Shown: positions 26,133-34,078 of the stretch, one piece after another
Position numbering within the stretch: the stretch's first letter is position 1
Layout: each line of letters opens with the position of its first letter
Assembly: GCA_963820315.1 (NCBI GenBank)
Contig: CAWFZK010000020.1
Coordinates: 1 to 64,000, forward strand
Direction: 5' to 3'
Length of the DNA: 64,000 nt
Source of the DNA: JACVRW01 sp963820315
GTDB lineage: Bacteria > Actinomycetota > Thermoleophilia > Solirubrobacterales > Thermoleophilaceae
Position numbers and translations under genes: made by a program
Notes under the pieces: generated by a model
The model's database searches: none
Seen by the model: only the letters and a program-made list of their open reading frames with translations
What the model was told of the DNA's origin: nothing

Positions 26133-27526
26133 TGGACGAGCGCCTCACGAGCGGCGACGAGGGGCTCGACCTGATCCTCGGCGGCGGTCTGCCGGTGAGC
26201 GGGATCAACCTGATCATTGGGCTGCCGGGCTCCGGAAAGACGATCCTCTCCCAACAGTTCGTCTTCGCCGGCGCGACCGAAGAGCGCCCTGCGATCTACC
26301 TCTCCACGGTCTCCGAGCCGTTCGAGAAGATCCTCCGCTACGCCCAGACGCTCAGCTTCTTCGATCGCGGCGCGATTGGGCGGAGGGTCTATTACGAGGA
26401 CCTCGGCGGCACCGTCGGCGACGGCGGGCTGGCTGCCATCGTCGAGCGCATCGACGCGCTGATCAAGGAGCGGCGGCCGGGGATCATCGCTATCGACAGC
26501 TTCAAAGCGCTTGCCGCGTTCGCGGATGACGCGCGCGCCTTCCGGGGCTTCCTGCACGACCTCGCCGCACTGCTCACGGCCTTCCCAGCAACCTGCTTCT
26601 GGATAGGCGAATACAGCGAGGAGGAGATGCGCACGGCGCCGGAGTTCGCGGTCGCGGACGGCATCATTTCGCTCGCGACGGAGCGCGTGAACGAGCGCAC
26701 GCTACGCCTGATCCAGGTGGCCAAGCTGCGCGGCAGCGACTTCCGCTCAGGACGTCACACATATCGGCTCTCCGTGGACGGCATCACGGTCTTTCCCCGG
26801 CTCGCCGATCCCCTCAGGACGGACGACTACCGGCTCAGCAACGAGCGAATCTCGTCCGGGATTGCGCCGCTCGACACGATGCTCGCCGAGGGCTACGCGC
26901 CGGGTAGCTCAACGCTGGTGGCCGGACCGTCGGGTGCCGGCAAGACGTTGATGGGCCTCCACTTCATCTTCAGCGGCGTCGCAAGCGGTGAGCCTGGCGT
27001 GATCGCGAGCTTGCAGGAGAACCCGATTCAGCTCCAAAAGGTCGCCAACGGCTTCGGCTGGTCGCTCGACAACCAACGGGTGGCGGTCATGTACCGATCT
27101 CCCAACGATGTCTACATCGACGAATGGGTGTACGAGCTGCTCGACCTGATCGAGCGCACCGCGGCCAAGCGCGTACTGATCGACAGCCTGAGCGACCTGC
27201 AGTACGCGGCGCCCGATCCCGTGCGCTTCCGCGAGTTCGTCTACTCGCTCATGCAACGCCTATCGCGCGACGGCATTAGCCCCATCATGACCAGCGAGAT
27301 ACCCGACCTCTTCCACGTCGGCCGCCTGGCCGAATACGGCATCTCGCACCTTTCCGACAACGTCATCCTGCTGCAGTACCTGCGCGCCGAATCACAACTG
27401 CTTCGCACTGTGACGATCCTCAAGTCGCGCGGCAGCGCCCACGAGCCCGAGATCCGCGAATTCGACATCACCCCGGGCGGGATCGTCCTCGGAGATCCGA
27501 TCGTCAGCGAGCAGGTCGCTCGCTAA
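26132..27526 (+). CDS. KaiC-like ATPase with two RecA-fold domains
   Basis: A 464-residue protein. Domain 1 has Walker A GLPGSGKTIL and Walker B IIAIDSFKAL; domain 2 has Walker A GPSGAGKTLM and Walker B RVLIDSLSDLQ. The opening LTSGDEGLDLILGGGLPVSG and the C-terminal LLRTVTILKSRGSAHEPEIR are KaiC-family landmarks. The double-domain layout equals that of KaiC, but KaiA and KaiB are not encoded here, and only one of the two residues phosphorylated in cyanobacterial KaiC is matched (GISHLSD against ISTITD). It probably acts as an ATP-driven signalling switch rather than a clock. Its GTG start overlaps the MerR-receiver stop (TAGTG), so the two products very likely work together. Confidence 0.88.
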   Translation: MDERLTSGDEGLDLILGGGLPVSGINLIIGLPGSGKTILSQQFVFAGATEERPAIYLSTVSEPFEKILRYAQTLSFFDRGAIGRRVYYEDLGGTVGDGGLAAIVERIDALIKERRPGIIAIDSFKALAAFADDARAFRGFLHDLAALLTAFPATCFWIGEYSEEEMRTAPEFAVADGIISLATERVNERTLRLIQVAKLRGSDFRSGRHTYRLSVDGITVFPRLADPLRTDDYRLSNERISSGIAPLDTMLAEGYAPGSSTLVAGPSGAGKTLMGLHFIFSGVASGEPGVIASLQENPIQLQKVANGFGWSLDNQRVAVMYRSPNDVYIDEWVYELLDLIERTAAKRVLIDSLSDLQYAAPDPVRFREFVYSLMQRLSRDGISPIMTSEIPDLFHVGRLAEYGISHLSDNVILLQYLRAESQLLRTVTILKSRGSAHEPEIREFDITPGGIVLGDPIVSEQVAR

Positions 27527-27604
27527 CGCGGAAGCGTTCTGGAGGCGGCAAACAGCAGCAAAGGGCAGCAGCCATGTGAGGTTTTCATCGCTCGCGAGCG
27601 GTGC

Positions 27605-27683
27605 GGGCGAAAGCCGGGATAGACCGCAGCACCTGCTCGTGCCTTACAAGCAGGAGGGCGCCCGTTCGAGCCGGGCACGCCCA
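27605..27683 (+). pseudogene. Degenerate tRNA-Val(UAC)-like sequence
   Basis: GGGCGA at the 5' end pairs with CGCCC near the 3' end. CCTGC/GCAGG forms the anticodon stem around TTACAA, and GCCCG-TTCGAGC-CGGGC is a perfect T-arm. The layout follows tRNA-Val(UAC), but six extra bases sit in the anticodon loop, the D-arm is altered and the acceptor is one base short. It is a dead tRNA copy or an integration scar. Confidence 0.4.
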
Positions 27684-27810
27684 TCCTCTGGAGGTCCGCT
27701 TCGAGCGCTCCGAGAGCCGGTGCGCGAGGCGGGCGAGCTCGTCGGCTGGCGGTTTTGCGACGAGGTCGCTGTCGTTACTTGCGGTTCGCGCTGAAAGTGC
27801 GTGATGATTG

Positions 27811-27841
27811 CCCCAAACTTTTGCGCGTCTCTCCTTTGGGG
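27811..27841. other. Stem-loop overlapping a GGGTAA box upstream of 27969
   Basis: CCCCAAA and TTTGGGG form a 7-bp stem with a 17-base loop. The right arm runs into GGGGTAAAC, which resembles a SigB-type -10; the -35 match is poor (CTTT, 17 bp upstream). Apart from this and the tRNA-like sequence I see nothing in 27527-27968. Confidence 0.3.
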
Positions 27842-27968
27842 TAAACGAGCGGTAGGCACGAGCCTTCATTAGCAACGAGCGCGCTCTGCCTCCTCAAACT
27901 ACGCAACCTACGCCGGTCCCCTCGCTACCTGCGGGGTCCCCGCCGGCGACTACCCCCAAGGAGTTCTG

Positions 27969-28307
27969 ATGGCAGCAACAGACGTTACCCGCGGCAGCGT
28001 GCGCGCGGATGGAAATGGATCGTCGGTCGGGAGAGCCGCTCGCCGGCTCGCGACTGAGACCAAGCAGGCCTTCAAGACCACCGAGTTCTGGGCGATGGTC
28101 GGCCTCATCGTGGCCATCCTCGTCAGCGCCGCCGTCATCAATGGCGGCGATAACGGCACGGACGAGTTCATCGCCCGCCAGGCATGGCTGTATGTCTCGA
28201 TTCTCGGCGCGGGCTATTTCATCTCGCGCGGCCTCGCCAAGTCCGGCAGCAGCGAGCCGTATTCGGACGAGCCGGACCACCGTGGTGGTCGCGCCGACGG
28301 CGTCTGA
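27969..28307 (+). CDS. Small two-helix membrane protein
   Basis: A 112-residue protein with a hydrophilic N-terminus (RAARRLATETKQAFKTTEFW), two predicted membrane helices (AMVGLIVAILVSAAVI and AWLYVSILGAGYFISRGLA) and a charged tail. AAGGAG precedes the ATG at good spacing. I do not recognise a named family; similar small proteins occur near stress genes of high-GC bacteria. It leads a run of small genes ending with the ferritin-like protein. Confidence 0.7.
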   Translation: MAATDVTRGSVRADGNGSSVGRAARRLATETKQAFKTTEFWAMVGLIVAILVSAAVINGGDNGTDEFIARQAWLYVSILGAGYFISRGLAKSGSSEPYSDEPDHRGGRADGV

Positions 28308-28316
28308 CCGCGAACG

Positions 28317-28445
28317 ATGTTCCTCTTCACCAAGCAGCCGGGCAGGCGCACCCAGGTCCGCTTCGTGCCCGGCTGCCTGGTGACGTCGGTGATCCTCTCG
28401 ATCACGCTGACCATCCTGGTCAACCTGATCATCCGGATCCTCTAG
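28317..28445 (+). CDS. Very small membrane protein (42 residues)
   Basis: From an ATG 9 bp after the preceding stop: a basic N-terminus (MFLFTKQPGRRTQVRFVPG), then one strongly hydrophobic helix (CLVTSVILSITLTILVNLII) and the end RIL. The same plan, a Pro-Gly/Pro-Cys-Leu turn followed by an Ile/Leu-rich helix, is common in tiny membrane proteins of actinobacteria. Its place between two same-strand genes supports an operon. Function unknown. Confidence 0.6.
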   Translation: MFLFTKQPGRRTQVRFVPGCLVTSVILSITLTILVNLIIRIL

Positions 28446-28488
28446 ACCAATCCACCGCCGCACATTCGATACGGAGTTAGGTGTTTTC

Positions 28489-29514
28489 GTGAGCAAGCAG
28501 CAGAAGCAGAAGATCGTGCAGTACCTGAATGAGGCCCACGGCTCGGAGCTGGCGTTGGTGCGCCAGCTGCAAGCGCAGATCGCGATGACGCCGAAGGGCA
28601 GCTATCGCGACGGGCTCGAGACCCATCTCGACGAGACCCGCCGGCACGCCGAACGCCTCGAGGCGCGGCTGAACGAGCTGGGCGAAGGCAACAACCCGCT
28701 GCAGGCGGGGCTCGGCGCCATGGAGAGCCTTATCGGGCAGGCCTTGGCGCTGACCAAGACCCCGCTCGATCTGGTGCGGGGAAGCGGTGGCGAGGAGAAG
28801 GTGCTCAAGAACGCCAAGGACTCGTGCGCGGCTGAGGCGCTGGAGATCGCCACCTACACCGCGATCGCCCGGCTCGCACGCATCGCCGGCGACGCCAAGA
28901 CCGAGCGCCTGGCCAACTCGCTGATGGCGGACGAGCAGCGGATGCTGGACCGGCTGTCCAAGGAGATACCGCGCCTGACCGACGCGATGGCGCGGGCGGA
29001 GTTCGACGGTGAGGGCTCCTACGAGGTGACTGAGACCGGTGCCGCCGACGCCGTGCGCAAGGCGGGCGGCGCTGCCAAGCGCAGCGCGCGCCGGGGCGCC
29101 GGACAGGCCAAGCGGACAAGCCGCCAGGCCCGCAAGGTGCCGGGAGTTGCGCGCGCCGAAGGGACCGTGAAGGGAGCCGTGGCCTCCGAGTCGGACCTGG
29201 CCATCGCGAACTACGATTCGCTCAGCGCGGACGAGGCTCAGGAGAAGCTCTCCGAGCTCTCGCAGATCGACCTTGCCAAGGTCAAGGCGTACGAGCGCAA
29301 GAACCAGAACCGCTCCACGGTCACCGCCAGGATCGACTCCCTGCAGGGCGACGAGCCGTGGCCCGGCTACGACGAGCTGAACGTCGACGAAGTGCGGGCC
29401 GTGCTTTCCGAGGGCGACGATCAGCGGCGCAAGGATGTGCGCGCCTACGAGCGCAGGCACAAGGCCCGCGCCGGAGTGATCCAGGCTACGGAGACCGAGC
29501 TCAGCAACGCGTAG
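28489..29514 (+). CDS. DUF892/ferritin-like stress protein with repeated C-terminal helices
   Basis: A 341-residue protein starting GTG. Residues 1-160 form a ferritin-like four-helix bundle of the DUF892/YciF kind (IVQYLNEAHGSELALVRQLQ; HLDETRRHAERLEARLNELG; EALEIATYTAIARLARIAGD). A basic Ala/Arg/Lys-rich linker follows. The C-terminus holds two similar helical repeats of about 45 residues, each of the form YD-L--DE---LSE----V-AYER--K-R--V. Stress-related iron or DNA association is inferred from family context. A terminator with a TTCG loop ends the unit. Confidence 0.75.
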   Translation: MSKQQKQKIVQYLNEAHGSELALVRQLQAQIAMTPKGSYRDGLETHLDETRRHAERLEARLNELGEGNNPLQAGLGAMESLIGQALALTKTPLDLVRGSGGEEKVLKNAKDSCAAEALEIATYTAIARLARIAGDAKTERLANSLMADEQRMLDRLSKEIPRLTDAMARAEFDGEGSYEVTETGAADAVRKAGGAAKRSARRGAGQAKRTSRQARKVPGVARAEGTVKGAVASESDLAIANYDSLSADEAQEKLSELSQIDLAKVKAYERKNQNRSTVTARIDSLQGDEPWPGYDELNVDEVRAVLSEGDDQRRKDVRAYERRHKARAGVIQATETELSNA

Positions 29515-29526
29515 CGGCAGCGACGT

Positions 29527-29552
29527 GAGAGGGCCCGTTCGCGGGCCCTCTC
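29527..29552 (+). terminator. Hairpin terminator with TTCG loop
   Basis: GAGAGGGCCCG and CGGGCCCTCTC form a perfect 11-bp stem around a TTCG tetraloop, 12 bp after the stop of the DUF892-like gene. It ends the run of plus-strand genes starting at 27969. Confidence 0.85.
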
Positions 29553-30006
29553 GTTCCGCCGCCGACCGGGGGCGTGCGCGTCAAGGCTGTGAGCGCCCCG
29601 CGGCCAGCCGACGCGTCAGTCGGTGGCGCGAAGTGTCGAGCGTGAGCGTTCGTCGGCGGTTTCGAGAGCATCGCCGATCAGCCAGAGCATCGGTGGCCAG
29701 AGGCCGGGGAACAGGGCGCGGCGCTCGGCGTTGCCGCGCTCCTCTTGGCCCCCAGACCGGCTGGAACGTCGACGACTACTGCCAGCCGCTTCCGGGCGAG
29801 AGCCCGCGTCCACGTCGTATCGCGGCCGGCCAGCATCCCCAACCCCGTGATCCGCCTCGGCTTCAGGCTCTTCAGCCGCCGCGAACAGATCCGCTTCGCG
29901 CGCCGCGCGTGCGGGCGGATGACCTGCCTACTTGGCGAGGGCCACCCGCCCAGGGCCCTCGATGAGAGGGCGGTACGGACGTGACCGAAGAACCCGGCGG
30001 CTGCCG
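29553..30006. other. Intergenic stretch without a supported gene
   Basis: Short frames exist on both strands, for example a minus-strand one with GLWPPMLWLIGDALETADER, but none has a good start, neighbours in frame or a recognised family. I call none of them. Confidence 0.3.
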
Positions 30007-30495
30007 CTAGGCGGCCTCGGCCGGATCCTCCTGTCCCGCCAGCTTGAGGGAACCGGCCTTCACGTCGTCGAAGTGCCGCTCCTGAATCGGGAGCGCCCAC
30101 TCGATCAGCTGCTGTAGGCGCTGGTCGCCGGCCTGCTCGTTTAGCTTGCCCAGGACCGACCAGTGGCCGACCTCGCCGGCCTCCGCCATGGTCAGGAACT
30201 CGAACCCATCGAGAGCATCCGCGTCGTCGCCGAGATAGGTCGACATCATCTCGGTGGCCTCGGCCTTCGTCTCGCGCGCCTTGTCGAGGACGGCCGTCTT
30301 CTTACCGTCCAGTTGATCCGCAACTTGTGTGCCCCGCTCCTCGGTCTCGCGGGCTTCCTCGTGCATCTGCTCGAGCTTCTCGCTCAGCTCGTCGTCGTCG
30401 GTCAATGCGACGATCTTGTCGGTCGCACCCTGCGCGGCCATCGCGAGGCCGATCACCTCTGCGAGCTTCTCATCGAGCACCGTCAGCTCAGCCAT
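30007..30495 (-). CDS. Ferritin-like helical protein
   Basis: A 162-residue acidic, all-helical protein (MAELTVLDEKLAEVIGLAMA; EKLEQMHEEARETEERGTQV; EFLTMAEAGEVGHWSVLGKL; LIEWALPIQERHFDDVKAGS). The pattern of Glu and His on paired helices resembles DUF892/ferritin-like proteins. Metal binding is not proven by the sequence. AGGAG seven bases before the ATG at 30495 fixes the start. It stands alone on the minus strand among stress genes. Confidence 0.65.
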   Translation of the reverse strand: MAELTVLDEKLAEVIGLAMAAQGATDKIVALTDDDELSEKLEQMHEEARETEERGTQVADQLDGKKTAVLDKARETKAEATEMMSTYLGDDADALDGFEFLTMAEAGEVGHWSVLGKLNEQAGDQRLQQLIEWALPIQERHFDDVKAGSLKLAGQEDPAEAA

Positions 30496-30589
30496 CCGTG
30501 TCTCCTGTTCGTGGGTCGGTCTTGAGCCTGCTGCTACCCGCGACCGGACGGGGGAATCCGAGCACCGTCGGTCAGGCAAGCCGTCACGG

Positions 30590-30650
30590 GCGTTGGGGCG
30601 TCGAGCGACGCCGCCTCATAATGGGCAGCGGCCTGTTGCGCTCCTGAGCA
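30590..30650 (-). pseudogene. Remnant of a SigB-type sigma-factor gene
   Basis: On the minus strand the short stretch QQAAAHYEAASLDAPTP matches EAQEAAASYEAASLDAPTA of the intact sigma factor at 24305-25123, and the DNA is similar across it. Flanking sequence no longer aligns. It is a short fossil of a paralogous sigma gene. Downstream, a plus-strand stretch (EIPIVVAANEPADKLMRRLS) also looks protein-like but is unidentified. Confidence 0.4.
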
Positions 30651-30883
30651 GCTCGGCCGACACCGAGCTCTCGACGCTCTCTGACTCGGCGACCGCTGCG
30701 CTCCTCGCTTCGTCTCGCCGACGATCCCGAAGCGGCCGAGATCCCTATCGTGGTCGCCGCCAACGAGCCCGCAGACAAGCTGATGCGCAGGCTGAGCGAC
30801 CATCTCGAGCGTCATCACGCGCCACGGGGTGGTTGACGTCGTGCTGGGACCTCGCGGCGTAGCGGGGCCCCGAAGCCCGCTCG

Positions 30884-31252
30884 TCAGATGCCGTTGCGGC
30901 GCGCCTCCGCGAGCAGCTCCGCTCCCTCGTTGATGCTCCTGACCGCGTCAGCCAGCCCGCCGCCGGGCACCGGTCGTACCTGCGGCGGGCCGTTGCGTCG
31001 CGGCGACGCGCCCGCGGGCAACTCGCGAGGTGCCGATGGCGGAGCCGGTGGCGAGACATCGGCCGGAACGAGCACGAGCGTCACGTCGAGCGTCAGCAGG
31101 CGCAGTCCCAGCACGCGGCCCAGGATCGACGCTTCGACGAGAATTCCGTCCGAGACACGCCGCCTGCGATCCGGAACCGCCTCCAGGGCGAGCGGAGAGG
31201 TCGCGCCGGCCCTGCGCGGAGTCACGCGCGCCGCGCCTCGCATGGGCTTCAC
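30884..31252 (-). CDS. Hypothetical protein, third gene of the coiled-coil operon
   Basis: A 122-residue basic, proline-rich protein with one hydrophobic stretch (ILVEASILGRVLGLRLLTLD then VTLVLVPADV) and a C-terminal helix (GLADAVRSINEGAELLAEAR). The ATG overlaps the preceding stop (ATGA), so it is translationally coupled to the 73-residue protein. No family recognised. Confidence 0.55.
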   Translation of the reverse strand: MKPMRGAARVTPRRAGATSPLALEAVPDRRRRVSDGILVEASILGRVLGLRLLTLDVTLVLVPADVSPPAPPSAPRELPAGASPRRNGPPQVRPVPGGGLADAVRSINEGAELLAEARRNGI

Positions 31253-31470
31253 GACCCGCTGCTCGAACCCCCACGGCGCCTGAGCGAGGAGATTCCGGCG
31301 CTTCCGGCGGTGAGGCCGGCCAGGCCGGCGGCGGTGATGAGGCCCGCCTTCAGGGCCTTGCCCGAGCCGCCCTTAGGCAGACCCTTGAGCTCGCCCGGCA
31401 GCTCGTCGAGCGCGTCGTCGACCGCGTCGAGAAGCCGCTCGAACTGGCTCTTTCTGTTGAAGAGTCCCAT
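31249..31470 (-). CDS. Small hypothetical protein, second gene of the coiled-coil operon
   Basis: A 73-residue protein: MGLFNRKSQFERLLDAVDDA, an amphipathic helix, then a Gly/Ala-rich hydrophobic segment (LITAAGLAGLTAGSAGISSL) and a basic Ser/Gly tail. It may associate with a membrane. It lies 17 bp after the coiled-coil gene and overlaps the next gene by four bases. Unknown function. Confidence 0.65.
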   Translation of the reverse strand: MGLFNRKSQFERLLDAVDDALDELPGELKGLPKGGSGKALKAGLITAAGLAGLTAGSAGISSLRRRGGSSSGS

Positions 31471-31487
31471 TCTGGCTCGCCTCCGAT

Positions 31488-32396
31488 TCAGCGCTTGCTG
31501 CGCGACGCCTTCGCAATGGCGTCGACAAGCTCGTTCTTGGTCATGTTGGTCCGGCCTTCGATGCCGACGCTGGCGGCAAGCTCGACCAGATCCGGCTTGT
31601 TGTAGGACTCGAGGCTCCCGTTCGAGGGATTGCGCTGGAGCTCTCGGGCGGTGCGCTTCGCGGTCGCCCTCGACTGCGCGCGGATCTGCTCGGCGGCCTT
31701 CACCTGAGCCTCCGCGTCGCTCGCCTGCTCCTCCGCCTCGGCGGACAGCTCCTGCGCCTGACGCTGCGCCTCCTCGGCTGCCTCGCGCGCCGCTGCGGCG
31801 GCCTCATCCGCCAGTTCCTTGGCCTCGGCCAATCTGTCCGTGGCCTCCGCGACGAGCTCTTCGGCGTGCTGCTGAGCCGCTTCGGCCTCGCTCTGCGCGT
31901 CCTCGATCTCGCCCTCGACCTCGGCCTGGACCTCCTGCCGCTGCTCCTCCGCGTCAGCCTCGGCGGCCTTGCGCTCCCGCTTCACGGCCTCGTCGGCGGC
32001 CTTCTGCGCGTCGGCGACGCGCTGCTTGACGTCCTGGCTGGTCTCACGCTCCACCTCGGAGAGGCGGGCGCGACCGTGCGCGCTCACCTCGCGGGCGTGG
32101 TCCGAGGACTCCTTGGACTCCTGCGCGGCCTCCACGGCGCGGTCCTCGGCCTGCCGAGCGCGCTCTGCCGCATCACGGGCGCGCTTCATCCGGATCTCCA
32201 CCGAGTCACCGCCGCCGGGGACGGCGTCCACCAGCGCCGCGCTCCACTTGCGCCGACGGTCGCGAGCGCCCGCACGGGCGGAATCGGCCGCGTGCTCGGC
32301 GGAGTCGACCGGCTCGCGGACTCGGGACAACAGCCAACTAGCGTTTGACGGCATCTCCTTGAGACCCGTTCGCATTCGCTCCGACAACGTCGACAT
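31488..32396 (-). CDS. Long coiled-coil protein with a C-terminal SAP/Rho-N-like motif
   Basis: A 302-residue protein made almost wholly of Ala/Glu/Arg-rich heptads from about residue 60 to 245. It ends in a small domain (LESYNKPDLVELAASVGIEG then RTNMTKNELVDAIAKAS) that resembles SAP or Rho-N helix-extended-helix nucleic-acid-binding motifs. The ATG at 32396 with AGGAAGG upstream is chosen because the alternative at 32453 would overlap the transcription start implied by a TATAAT box. It is divergent from a TetR gene and leads a three-gene operon. A structural or DNA-tethering stress role is inferred. Confidence 0.7.
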   Translation of the reverse strand: MSTLSERMRTGLKEMPSNASWLLSRVREPVDSAEHAADSARAGARDRRRKWSAALVDAVPGGGDSVEIRMKRARDAAERARQAEDRAVEAAQESKESSDHAREVSAHGRARLSEVERETSQDVKQRVADAQKAADEAVKRERKAAEADAEEQRQEVQAEVEGEIEDAQSEAEAAQQHAEELVAEATDRLAEAKELADEAAAAAREAAEEAQRQAQELSAEAEEQASDAEAQVKAAEQIRAQSRATAKRTARELQRNPSNGSLESYNKPDLVELAASVGIEGRTNMTKNELVDAIAKASRSKR

Positions 32397-32441
32397 CGTT
32401 TGCACCTTCCTGGCGGCATTAGACAACTTCGATTCTATTTG

Positions 32442-32471
32442 AGACGGTAGCATCTCATTATACGACCGTCT
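32442..32471. promoter_or_regulatory. TetR operator overlapping a TATAAT promoter
   Basis: AGACGGT (32442-32448) and ACCGTCT (32465-32471) form an inverted repeat. Between the arms, on the minus strand, lies a perfect -10 TATAAT (32462-32457) for the coiled-coil operon. The divergent TetR start is 20 bp away, so one operator can control both directions. Confidence 0.6.
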
Positions 32472-32491
32472 AGACTGGCTACGAGACCAAC

Positions 32492-33064
32492 GTGTCCTCT
32501 CCCGCTCCGAGACAGGCCCTTCAGCAGCGCGTCGCCGCCGCGATCCTCGACGGCGCGGCGCGGACGTTCGCCATCCAGGGCGAGCAGGCGAGCATGAACG
32601 ACATCGCCGCCGCTTCCGGTGTCGCCCGTGCCACGGTTTACCGCTACTTCCCGAACCGGCAGGCTCTGTTCGACGAGCTGGCGCTGGCGGCGGTGAACGA
32701 CGCCGATGCCCGGCTGGCGTCGGCCCGGATCGACGAGGTGGAGCCGGAGGAGGGCATCGTTCGAGCCGTGCGGGCCCTCGTCGACGTCGGGGACTCCTTC
32801 GTGCTCCTCGCGCGCCAACGGGTGCGCTCTGACCCCGAGCGCTTCGAGCGCAGGGTCACCCAGCCGCTGCGCGACCTGTTCGAGCGTGGTCAGGCCGAGC
32901 GCCAGATTCGCCGCGACATCGAAAGCGCTCGCCTGACTGAGTCGCTCATCGGCCTGATCGTCGGGGTGCGCATGTCGAACCCGCCGCTGGGAACGGAGGA
33001 TCAGATCGCCACGATCACCGGCCTCTTCCTCGACGGGGCTCGTGCTCGCGGCCCACAACCGTGA
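32492..33064 (+). CDS. TetR-family regulator heading the stressosome operon
   Basis: A 190-residue TetR protein starting GTG. The DNA-binding region reads ILDGAARTFAIQGEQASMND then IAAASGVARATVYRYFPNRQ. The C-terminal ligand domain is ordinary. It is divergent from the coiled-coil operon with an operator in the 95-bp gap, and its stop is close to the RsbR-like gene, so it probably controls both units. Confidence 0.88.
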   Translation: MSSPAPRQALQQRVAAAILDGAARTFAIQGEQASMNDIAAASGVARATVYRYFPNRQALFDELALAAVNDADARLASARIDEVEPEEGIVRAVRALVDVGDSFVLLARQRVRSDPERFERRVTQPLRDLFERGQAERQIRRDIESARLTESLIGLIVGVRMSNPPLGTEDQIATITGLFLDGARARGPQP

Positions 33065-33135
33065 TCGATGAGAATCGGCCCGCCGTAGCCATGACGGCGC
33101 GCGGCTCGGGCGACGCGAGACCCGAGGAGGGGGAG

Positions 33136-34068
33136 ATGGACACAGAGCTGGATCAACCGGCATCCGACGAGGGTGCGGACCAGCGGATGAGCGACCGGCC
33201 GGCCGAAGGCTCGAAGGAAGCCAGCGCGCTCCTCCAGGAGCTCGTGGCGTACCTGCGCGACAGCCGCACCGAGCTGAGGGAGGAATGGGCGCGGCGCATC
33301 AGCGAGGCCGAGCTGCTTGGCGTGATGTCGGACGAGGAGATCTTCTCCGAGGCCACCGAGGTCTACGACAACTACGTGGATGCCCTGGAGACCGGCAGCA
33401 TCGAGACGCTCCAGACCTACGCGCGCGAGCTGTCGGAGCGCATCATCCCGCGCGGCGTCGAGACACACGAGGTGCTCGGAATCGTGCTGCTCCTGCGAGA
33501 CGTGCTGGCGCGTTCGCTGTTCGCCAAGTACCAGGAGGATCGGGAGCTGCTGAATCGCATCCTCGACGAGTACGAGCCCGCCGCCAATCGGATCGCGGTG
33601 ACGGTCGGGGTGAGCTTCGTCGAGGAGCGCGAGCGGGTCATCTCAGACCAGCAGGAGTCCCTGCGCGAGCTGTCGACACCGGTTCTCCAGATTCGCGACC
33701 GCCTCCTCATCCTGCCGATCATCGGCGTCCTCGACTCCGAGCGTGCCCGGCAGCTCACCGAGCAGCTCCTGAGCTCGATCCAGGAGAACCGCGCACGGGT
33801 CGTGGTCATCGACATCACCGGGGTCGCGACGATCGATCGCACCGTCGCGAACCATCTCGTCCAGACCGTCGAGGCGTCGCGGCTCATGGGCGCAAGCACG
33901 ATCCTCACCGGCCTCTCGCCCGACATCGCCCAGACGCTCGTGGACCTGGGTGTCGACCTCGGCATGATGAGGACGGTCGGCGACCTGCAGGGCGGGCTCG
34001 TGGAGGCCGAGCGCCTGGCCGGCGACCTGGACCTCGAAGCCGACGACCCGGCGCGCCCCGAGACCTAG
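33136..34068 (+). CDS. rsbR: RsbR-like stressosome protein with C-terminal STAS domain
   Basis: A 310-residue protein. The N-terminal half is an RsbR/RsbRD-type helical sensor (LVAYLRDSRTELREEWARRI ... LLLRDVLARSLFAKYQEDRE). A STAS domain occupies about residues 185-290 (VLQIRDRLLILPIIGVLDSE ... VVVIDITGVATIDRTVANHL). The Thr in IDRTVANHL and the one in ITGVATID lie where RsbR is phosphorylated by RsbT. RsbR and RsbS together form the stressosome core. The ATG at 33136 has a strong GGAGG; a GTG at 33061 overlapping the TetR stop is an alternative. Confidence 0.88.
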   Translation: MDTELDQPASDEGADQRMSDRPAEGSKEASALLQELVAYLRDSRTELREEWARRISEAELLGVMSDEEIFSEATEVYDNYVDALETGSIETLQTYARELSERIIPRGVETHEVLGIVLLLRDVLARSLFAKYQEDRELLNRILDEYEPAANRIAVTVGVSFVEERERVISDQQESLRELSTPVLQIRDRLLILPIIGVLDSERARQLTEQLLSSIQENRARVVVIDITGVATIDRTVANHLVQTVEASRLMGASTILTGLSPDIAQTLVDLGVDLGMMRTVGDLQGGLVEAERLAGDLDLEADDPARPET

Positions 34069-34078
34069 GCGTCCTCCG

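Noticed and set aside
32453..32453. Upstream ATG for the coiled-coil gene
   Set aside because: It would start within a few bases of the transcription start implied by the TATAAT box at 32462-32457, and has no ribosome-binding site.
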